Source of the DNA: a virus
DNA length: 21,861 nt
Strand: one strand, 5' to 3'
IMG/VR virus record: IMGVR_UViG_3300017727_000197
Span: 1-21,861 of that record
A program made the translations under genes and the position numbers. The notes beneath the pieces are model-generated. The model was given only the letters and a program-made list of their open reading frames with translations. It had not been told where the DNA came from and made no database searches. Below, piece by piece: positions 12,413-18,997 of this stretch (within the stretch, counting starts at the first letter, position 1; each line of letters starts with the position of its first letter).

Positions 12413-14754
12413 TGGCACTAATTAGTCAATCCATTCCTAACCTAATTAACGGAGTATCACAGCAGCCCCCTTCCCTACGCTTGTCTACTCAAGCAGAGGT
12501 ACAGGAAAACGGATTGTCTAGTGTTGTTTCTGGACTATCTAAACGTCCACCTACACTACATATTGCAGACTTAGGTGTTATTAGTAACTTAGATAAAGCT
12601 TTTATTCATACCATCCGTAGAGATGAAAACGAACTATACTCTATGGTGGTAGATACAGCAGGAACTATCCGTGTGTTCGACAAGGACGGTACAGCTAAAA
12701 CAGTTACTAACAACGCTGCTTCTTACCTATCAGGGCTTACAGACCCTAGTAAGGAACTGTCTGCTGTTTCTATTGCTGATACAACATTCATTCTAAATAA
12801 GAACAAAATAGTTGCTAAAGATACTACAACCAGCACAGCACGTGGACCAGAAGCACTGGTCTATGTTAAACAAGCTGACTATTCTTCTACATATCGCTTA
12901 AAATTAACTAAGGGTGGTAGTACAAGCACAGTACAATTTGCTACTAAGTCTAGTACACAAGCTTCTACAGCACTAACACAAAACGCAGAACGTGGCGCAT
13001 CTACAGATTTGATTGCAACATATCTAAATACCTTTTCTTCACCAAACGTAGTATCAACTACTTACTATGATGCTATTACCAACGCATCAGCAGTATCAGG
13101 TTTAACATTGACAAGGTACGGCTCTGTTATACACATCCAGTCTACTGATAGTACAGACTTTCAGGTAGAGGTGGCTGACTCTCATGGTGGAGATCACTTA
13201 CTTGTGTTTAAGGGTGAAACACCTGACTTTAAGAAGCTACCTGTTGAGGGACCAAACGACTTTCTTATTAAAGTAGCTGGCGATAACCAAAAGGCACAGG
13301 ATGATTTCTATGTTAAGTTTGCTGATGGTGTATGGAAAGAAACAGTAGCGCAGAATATCTTAATTGACATTGATGCTGCTACTATGCCACATAAACTTAC
13401 TAAACAAGCGAATGGTACATTTATCTTTAGTGAGGTATCCTACGAATCACGTAAAGTAGGTGATGATGACACTAATAGCTATCCTTCTTTTATAGGATTT
13501 TCCTTAGCTGATATTTTCTTTCACAGAAATAGACTTGGTGTACTAGCTGATGAAAATGTTATCTTCAGTAGGGCAGGTGAGTTTTTAGACTTTGATTTTT
13601 TCCGTAAGTCTACACTTACAACTGTGGACAGTGATCCCATTGATGTAGCAGTTTCCTCTAACAAGGTAAACATTCTAAAACATGCTATACCATTTAACAA
13701 TACACTGCTGTTGTTCTCAGAACTAACACAGTTTAAAGTAACGGCTGATCCTGTACTTACCCCTGAGACTATCAATGTATCTAGCACTACAGAGTTTGAG
13801 GCTTCACTGAGAGCCAAGCCAGCGGCTGCTGGTAGATTTGTATACTTTGCTAGTAAGCGTGGTGCGTGGTCAGGGATGTGGGAATACTACGTTGATTCTG
13901 ACACTGACACTAATGATGCTGCTGAAACTACGTCACACGTACCAGAGTATCTGGATGGTGAAATTAAAAAGATTGAGGCATCGTCTAACGAAGACATGAT
14001 ACTTGTACAGACTACAGGTGAAACTCAAGCAGTCTATGTCTACAGGTACTACTGGAAAGGCAGAGAGAAGCTACAGGCTTCTTGGTCTAAGTGGACGTTT
14101 GGTGACGATGTACTGTCTATGTCATTTAACTTGGCTGACATTATGTTACTTGTTAAACGTGGTAATAACTTATTCCTAGAAAAAATTAACCTATCAGTAG
14201 ATGACGCTACTCAGTATACTACAGGTAAGTTTCCTATTATGCTAGACAGGCGTGTACAGCTAGAGACAAGTGGACTTACTACTGTACCTTATACAGATAG
14301 TAACTTGACTTATGTCAATCAACGTGGTAAAGTAATTACAGTAAATAATGTAGCAGCCCTGCTTAGTGCATCAGAAGTAGTCTATGCAGGTATACCCTAC
14401 ACATTTAAGTACCAGTTCTCTGAGCCAGTAATTAAACAAGAAAACAGCCCTATTACAACAGGTCAATTGCAGCTAAGAAACTATGCAGTTGTCTACAATG
14501 ACACAGGTTTCTTTGACGTTAAGGTAACACCTCTAAAACGTGCTACTTATACTCGTAGCTTTACAGGCCGTATTGTTGGTGCTTCTACTAACATCCTAAA
14601 CCAAGCAGCTATTGATTCAGGTACATACCGCTTTGGTGTTATTGGTAAGTCTAGTGATATTGATGTTGTACTAGAAAGTAGTAGTCACTTCCCTTGTGTA
14701 TTTCAATCAGCAGAGTATGAAGCTTTCTTTAATCTGCGTTCACGGAGAATGTAA
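12412..14754 (+). CDS. Tail tubular protein B (nozzle), T7 gp12-like
   Basis: This 780-aa protein corresponds to the T7 nozzle gp12 (794 aa), a beta-propeller assembly at the tail tip. It opens MALISQSIPNLINGVSQQP, nearly identical to T7 (MALISQSIKNLKGGISQQP), followed by LSKRPPTLH. The central block PSFIGFSLADIFFHRNRLGVLADENVIFSR, with DDPIDVAVS-like SDPIDVAVSSNKVNILKHA and LLLFSELTQFKVTA, also aligns. C-terminal LQLRNYAVVYNDTGFFDV and YRFGVIGKSSDIDVV complete the match. The gene starts on TAATG and ends on TAATG, in a tightly coupled tail block. Confidence 0.97.
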   Translation: MALISQSIPNLINGVSQQPPSLRLSTQAEVQENGLSSVVSGLSKRPPTLHIADLGVISNLDKAFIHTIRRDENELYSMVVDTAGTIRVFDKDGTAKTVTNNAASYLSGLTDPSKELSAVSIADTTFILNKNKIVAKDTTTSTARGPEALVYVKQADYSSTYRLKLTKGGSTSTVQFATKSSTQASTALTQNAERGASTDLIATYLNTFSSPNVVSTTYYDAITNASAVSGLTLTRYGSVIHIQSTDSTDFQVEVADSHGGDHLLVFKGETPDFKKLPVEGPNDFLIKVAGDNQKAQDDFYVKFADGVWKETVAQNILIDIDAATMPHKLTKQANGTFIFSEVSYESRKVGDDDTNSYPSFIGFSLADIFFHRNRLGVLADENVIFSRAGEFLDFDFFRKSTLTTVDSDPIDVAVSSNKVNILKHAIPFNNTLLLFSELTQFKVTADPVLTPETINVSSTTEFEASLRAKPAAAGRFVYFASKRGAWSGMWEYYVDSDTDTNDAAETTSHVPEYLDGEIKKIEASSNEDMILVQTTGETQAVYVYRYYWKGREKLQASWSKWTFGDDVLSMSFNLADIMLLVKRGNNLFLEKINLSVDDATQYTTGKFPIMLDRRVQLETSGLTTVPYTDSNLTYVNQRGKVITVNNVAALLSASEVVYAGIPYTFKYQFSEPVIKQENSPITTGQLQLRNYAVVYNDTGFFDVKVTPLKRATYTRSFTGRIVGASTNILNQAAIDSGTYRFGVIGKSSDIDVVLESSSHFPCVFQSAEYEAFFNLRSRRM

Positions 14755-15209
14755 TGAAAGTCCATGTGAGAGATAGTGTCCAGTCTGATGTAGACTACCT
14801 AGCTTCTAACCTTAGAGAAGAAGACAGACTAGAAGTGCTAGCCTCACATGGTAATATTAAAGAAGCATTACAGGATGGACTAGATGATTCTGAGGAGTGT
14901 TACACTATCATAGTAACAGATACAAATGAAATTGCAGGTATGTATGGATTGTGTGAGATGGATGACATGGTAGCAACACCATGGTTACTAACTAGTCCAG
15001 CAATACATAAAGTATGGCTACCTTTTCTACGACAATCTAAGCAGTGGGTTGCTGAGGCTAACCTTAGATACCCTGTGCTTACTAATGCCTGTGATGAACG
15101 ATACCACGTAGCTTTAAAGTGGTTAAGGTTTGTAGGGTTTACTTTTATTAAACGCCATGAAACGTATGGCGAAGGGGATAAACCCTTCTTAGAATGTGTG
15201 AGGATATAA
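14754..15209 (+). CDS. Internal virion protein A-like, T7 gp13 position (DUF2833/GNAT-like)
   Basis: This 151-aa protein sits between the nozzle and gp14-like genes, where T7 encodes gp13 (138 aa), needed for virion assembly. It begins MKVHVRDSVQSDVDYLASNL and has alternating strands and helices of a GNAT-like fold: YTIIVTDTNEIAGMYGL, then TPWLLTSPAIHKVWLPFLRQSKQWV, then ALKWLRFVGFTFIKRHETYG. The VxxxxxRFLKxxGFxF pattern near the end is typical of DUF2833 acyltransferase-like phage proteins. No clear acetyl-CoA-binding RxxGxG loop is visible, so a structural role is more likely than catalysis. The start overlaps the previous stop (TAATG) with CGGAGAA upstream. Confidence 0.85.
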   Translation: MKVHVRDSVQSDVDYLASNLREEDRLEVLASHGNIKEALQDGLDDSEECYTIIVTDTNEIAGMYGLCEMDDMVATPWLLTSPAIHKVWLPFLRQSKQWVAEANLRYPVLTNACDERYHVALKWLRFVGFTFIKRHETYGEGDKPFLECVRI

Positions 15210-15210
15210 A

Positions 15211-15915
15211 ATGGACCCAATGACTATGATGATGATCGGTAGCACTGCTATCGAGTTTCTGGGTGCTAGTTCTAAAGCTAAACAAGATGAAGCACGTTAT
15301 CTACAAAACCGTGTAAACGCTGCCGCTGCACGTGACCTAAAGATACAATCTCTTAATACACGTATGATCCAAGAAGGTGAAGCAGCATCAGCACAGAAAC
15401 AAGAATTGTCACTTGAAGCCTTACGAAGACAAGAGAGGGCAGCAGTAGCCGCAGGTGAATCAGGGGTTTCTGGTTCCTCTGTAGACAGAACAGTATCAGA
15501 GTTTGAGACTGCACGTTTGCGTGGAGTTACCACAGTCAACGCACAGACAGAAGCCTTACGTAATCAAATTGAATTAGAAAAGATAGGTGCTAGTGCTGAG
15601 GCTGTAAATAGAATTAACTCCCTTCCACGTGGACAAGCACCAAACTTTCTAGCCTACGCTGTTAAAGCTGGCGCACAAGCCTATGCTGGAATGAAACAGG
15701 CAGAAGCTATGGACCCTAAGAATATTGCAAAACAAATGGTGGACGTACAAACTGAGGTAGGCAAGATAGTACCAACAGTTGTCCCTAGTCTACCTTCAGC
15801 ATCTAGTATAAGCTGGTCAGGTGGACCTACTATGTCAGCAGCTAGTGGCTTTTTACCAAACTCATTAGGTGCAAATGTACTTAATCAGAGTGGCAATGTC
15901 ACACTCTTTCAATAA
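15211..15915 (+). CDS. Internal virion protein B, T7 gp14-like
   Basis: This 234-aa protein resembles T7 gp14 (196 aa), which leaves the head first and forms the outer-membrane part of the ejection channel. The N terminus is Met-rich and hydrophobic (MDPMTMMMIGSTAIEFLG), followed by a long Ala/Gln/Arg-rich helical region. The motif GESGVSGSSVDRTVSEFET (about 85-103) matches the T7 segment GESMLEGSSMDR. The C-terminal 60 residues are Ser/Gly/Pro-rich. ATG 15211 follows the previous stop by one base, with AGGATA as ribosome site. Confidence 0.9.
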   Translation: MDPMTMMMIGSTAIEFLGASSKAKQDEARYLQNRVNAAAARDLKIQSLNTRMIQEGEAASAQKQELSLEALRRQERAAVAAGESGVSGSSVDRTVSEFETARLRGVTTVNAQTEALRNQIELEKIGASAEAVNRINSLPRGQAPNFLAYAVKAGAQAYAGMKQAEAMDPKNIAKQMVDVQTEVGKIVPTVVPSLPSASSISWSGGPTMSAASGFLPNSLGANVLNQSGNVTLFQ

Positions 15916-15924
15916 GGATAGATC

Positions 15925-18900
15925 ATGGCTAAACAAAGAGTACAGGTAGCACCTTTACAAGCTACGGCTGCTGTAAGGCCAACGGCTGCACCAGTGGAGA
16001 CATATACTAGACCTGCTGAGAAACAAGTATCAAACCCTTTAGCTGAGTTTGTTAATGCCATTACACCTGCTATTAAAGCAGATGCTGAAATAAAAAGACA
16101 AAGGCAGCAGCAACTAGGCAGAGAAGTACAAGCAGGTATTGCAGAAAAGCAAGCCTTTCAAGCAAAGATTGCTGTAACAGATTTGTTATCTGAGTCAGTA
16201 AATCAGTACGAACAAAACAAAGAATTTTACCTTGAAGCTGGACCAGAGAAAATAGCTGCTGATAGACAGTCTTATTTTACAGATTACTTAACAAAGCTTG
16301 AAGATGCTGGAACTAACCCAGCTATTATGACAGCAATTAAGCAAGACTTAGAACTAGGTACTGTTAAGTTCTTTTCCGATCCTGCTGCTGGGTATAATCA
16401 GGCTAAAGCTACATATGATTTAGATAAGGCAGATGCTGTAGTACTTAATCAAATTACAAAGATTACTACAGACCCTGATATGCCTAGAGAGGCACAGGCA
16501 CAGTTTATCAACAGCCTTGTCTCAGACTACTTTAAAACAGGTAGAGATAAAAAAGGCTTCAACGATAAGCTTATGGATTTAGCAGACAAGCAGTCTGGTA
16601 TGCTAGGTGAAACATCCCTAACAGACTGGTTACAGTCACCTGAATCATTAAACCGTTTTGGTGTGGCTGAGTATGCTGATGCAGTAACTCGTATCAAAGG
16701 CAACGAAGCTAGTATGGCTAAGAAAAGAGCCAAGGCTGGTGAAGATGCCTACTTTGCAGATACCATAAACCAGCGTTTAGCAAGCTATGTAAAAACAGGA
16801 CAACAGGGTGATCTAGCTATTGGCACTGAGATGACACATCCAGTGACTGGTACAACAAGAAAGATTACAGCCGAAGATGTACAAACTGCTTACGAAGCTA
16901 ACAATGCAAAAGAACTAGAAGCAAAGCTAGCAGTAACGCAGGACATTGTGAACGCAGCTAGCCCTGAGTTTAGGCGTGGTGATCCATCAGCCAACCCTGC
17001 TGCTGTAGAACAGGCACACTTAGTTAAATCATTTGATGAGTTCTACACACCCTTTCAAGTTCTGCCAACGCAGTATAAGAACGCAATAAACAGTGGTGCC
17101 TCAGTATTGACTAACTCCACTGGTAATCCAGAAAGAGATATGGAGTTAGCATCACAAGCTTTTGCTGCTTATCGTACTGTAGAGAGTTTATCATCAGGTC
17201 TAACTAAGCGTAGTAAGACGTTGAAAGAAGATGACTTACTGCGTATGCGTACCTTGGATATTCTAACTGGCCCTGCTGGTAGAAAATTTGATCAAGCATT
17301 AAATGCAATACAAGGCAGGTTAGTTAAACCTACTGGTTTAAATGTAAAACTTGACGAAATGGTAAATGCCACAGATAAATCATGGTGGTCTTCCTCTAAA
17401 TTTAAAGATGTAATGAATAACAGGGAAGTCTTAACACAATATAAAGATGTTGTGGAAGCCTTGGTAATGGCTGACGAAATGGACGTTGAACAAGCCATGG
17501 AACTAGCGGCTGGTTATCTTAATGAGGATTGGCTGGTAGTAGAAAGTACCAACGGTATTAAACGTGCTGTGCCTCTGTTAAACACAGACATCAAGCAGTA
17601 TGCAGGTCAAGAGAAAGCAGCGGCTGACTATCTGAATGAAGCCATGCTAGTACCTGAGATAAACAGCTTAGTTAGAAGTGTACGTGGCGAGGGTGCTGGC
17701 CTTTCTATGAAAGTAAATCCTTCTAACCCTAATGCTGTAGACATCATTATTGAGGCTGAAGACGGTGCTGCACCACCCTTTGTTATTGACACTGTAGCTT
17801 TCTCTGAGTTAGGTACACTATCTCAGGAGATGATGGTTGAACGTATAAGACAAAAATCCAACATAAAGGATATAGCTAACACAGGTGTGTTTACAACTAT
17901 TGATCTAGCTGACTTAGGTAATCTTGATGATGATGAGATAGCATCTATGACAGGTATAACCCCTATAGAAGCTAACGAATTGCGAAAAGTACGTGAATCT
18001 TTGAACTTACTAACTGGCACTAGTATAGATGCTGAGTCAGGTCAAGGTATTGCCGCTGTTACTAAAGTAAATGAAACAGCCATGTCTGATTTAAAAGCTA
18101 AAGCATTAGCTGATGCTAAAGAACGAGGTGTACTTCCTGAAGGAGATGAAAAGAGTTGGAGCCAACAATTTGATTCTATGTTAGACAGTATCACAAACAG
18201 TGTTTCAGATTATTTTGCGGGTGTTAAAGAACGTAGTGAGAATGAGGAAACAAAACCTTCTTCTAACCCATTACTAAATCTAATACAAGAGATGCCAGCC
18301 GAAAAAGCATTGGAAGATGTAGCTGGTCAAGTAGTTGATGTGGTTACTGCTGTTCCAAAAGGATTAGCAGCAGCTAATGAAGCCTTAATGACACCTGCAC
18401 AAGCTTCAGAAGTAACACCTAGCGAAACCACTAGAACAATATTTAAAGATCAAACAGGAAAAGTAGCAGACATGACAGGTAACACCGTTGCAGAAAAAGC
18501 AGGTAATCTAATTAAGTCCCAAGAGGGGTTTGAGCCTTCACCTTACAAGGACGGTAAAGATCGTTCAGTAGGTTATGGTTTCTATTTACCTGCACTAGAA
18601 CCTGATGAACTAGCTTTAATTGCTGATGTAGAAAACATTACACAAGAAGAAGCTGATGCAGTTATGGAACTGAAGACTAGGAAGATTAGTACCTTCTTAG
18701 CTGATGAGATTACTAACTTTGAAGCACTACCTGAGGAAACTCAGCTAGGTGTAATGAGTATGGCTTATCAATTAGGTGCGCCTAATCTTCCATCTAGCTG
18801 GCCTAGCTTTATGAAGGCTATCAAGGAAGCTGCATCTGCACCTGAGGGTTCAGCAGAACAAACAGCAGCCTTAGAAGAAGCAGCGTTTAACATGCTTTAC

Positions 18901-18993
18901 AATCGCAAGGCAGATGGTTCTACTACTAAAACAAAATGGTATCAACAGACACCTAACCGTGCGGAAGAAATGGCTGCGGCTGTAAAAGGATAA
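15925..18993 (+). CDS. Internal virion (ejection) protein C, T7 gp15-like, with C-terminal T4-type lysozyme domain
   Basis: This 1022-aa protein lies in the gp15 position (T7 gp15 is 747 aa), where the protein helps form the trans-envelope ejection channel. The first 750 or so residues are mostly helical and Gln/Ala-rich near the N terminus. A Ser/Pro/Glu-rich linker spans about 765-850. The final 165 residues look like a GH24 muramidase: LIKSQEGFEPSPYKD puts E867 and D876 nine residues apart, exactly as E11 and D20 in T4 lysozyme. SVGYG then follows, with S881 near the place of T26. The domain is close to T4 lysozyme in length (164 aa). It should locally cut peptidoglycan during ejection. 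In T7 that activity is a transglycosylase at the start of gp16, so its placement here is unusual relative to T7. AAGGATAG precedes ATG 15925. Confidence 0.88.
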   Translation: MAKQRVQVAPLQATAAVRPTAAPVETYTRPAEKQVSNPLAEFVNAITPAIKADAEIKRQRQQQLGREVQAGIAEKQAFQAKIAVTDLLSESVNQYEQNKEFYLEAGPEKIAADRQSYFTDYLTKLEDAGTNPAIMTAIKQDLELGTVKFFSDPAAGYNQAKATYDLDKADAVVLNQITKITTDPDMPREAQAQFINSLVSDYFKTGRDKKGFNDKLMDLADKQSGMLGETSLTDWLQSPESLNRFGVAEYADAVTRIKGNEASMAKKRAKAGEDAYFADTINQRLASYVKTGQQGDLAIGTEMTHPVTGTTRKITAEDVQTAYEANNAKELEAKLAVTQDIVNAASPEFRRGDPSANPAAVEQAHLVKSFDEFYTPFQVLPTQYKNAINSGASVLTNSTGNPERDMELASQAFAAYRTVESLSSGLTKRSKTLKEDDLLRMRTLDILTGPAGRKFDQALNAIQGRLVKPTGLNVKLDEMVNATDKSWWSSSKFKDVMNNREVLTQYKDVVEALVMADEMDVEQAMELAAGYLNEDWLVVESTNGIKRAVPLLNTDIKQYAGQEKAAADYLNEAMLVPEINSLVRSVRGEGAGLSMKVNPSNPNAVDIIIEAEDGAAPPFVIDTVAFSELGTLSQEMMVERIRQKSNIKDIANTGVFTTIDLADLGNLDDDEIASMTGITPIEANELRKVRESLNLLTGTSIDAESGQGIAAVTKVNETAMSDLKAKALADAKERGVLPEGDEKSWSQQFDSMLDSITNSVSDYFAGVKERSENEETKPSSNPLLNLIQEMPAEKALEDVAGQVVDVVTAVPKGLAAANEALMTPAQASEVTPSETTRTIFKDQTGKVADMTGNTVAEKAGNLIKSQEGFEPSPYKDGKDRSVGYGFYLPALEPDELALIADVENITQEEADAVMELKTRKISTFLADEITNFEALPEETQLGVMSMAYQLGAPNLPSSWPSFMKAIKEAASAPEGSAEQTAALEEAAFNMLYNRKADGSTTKTKWYQQTPNRAEEMAAAVKG

Positions 18994-18997
18994 CATA

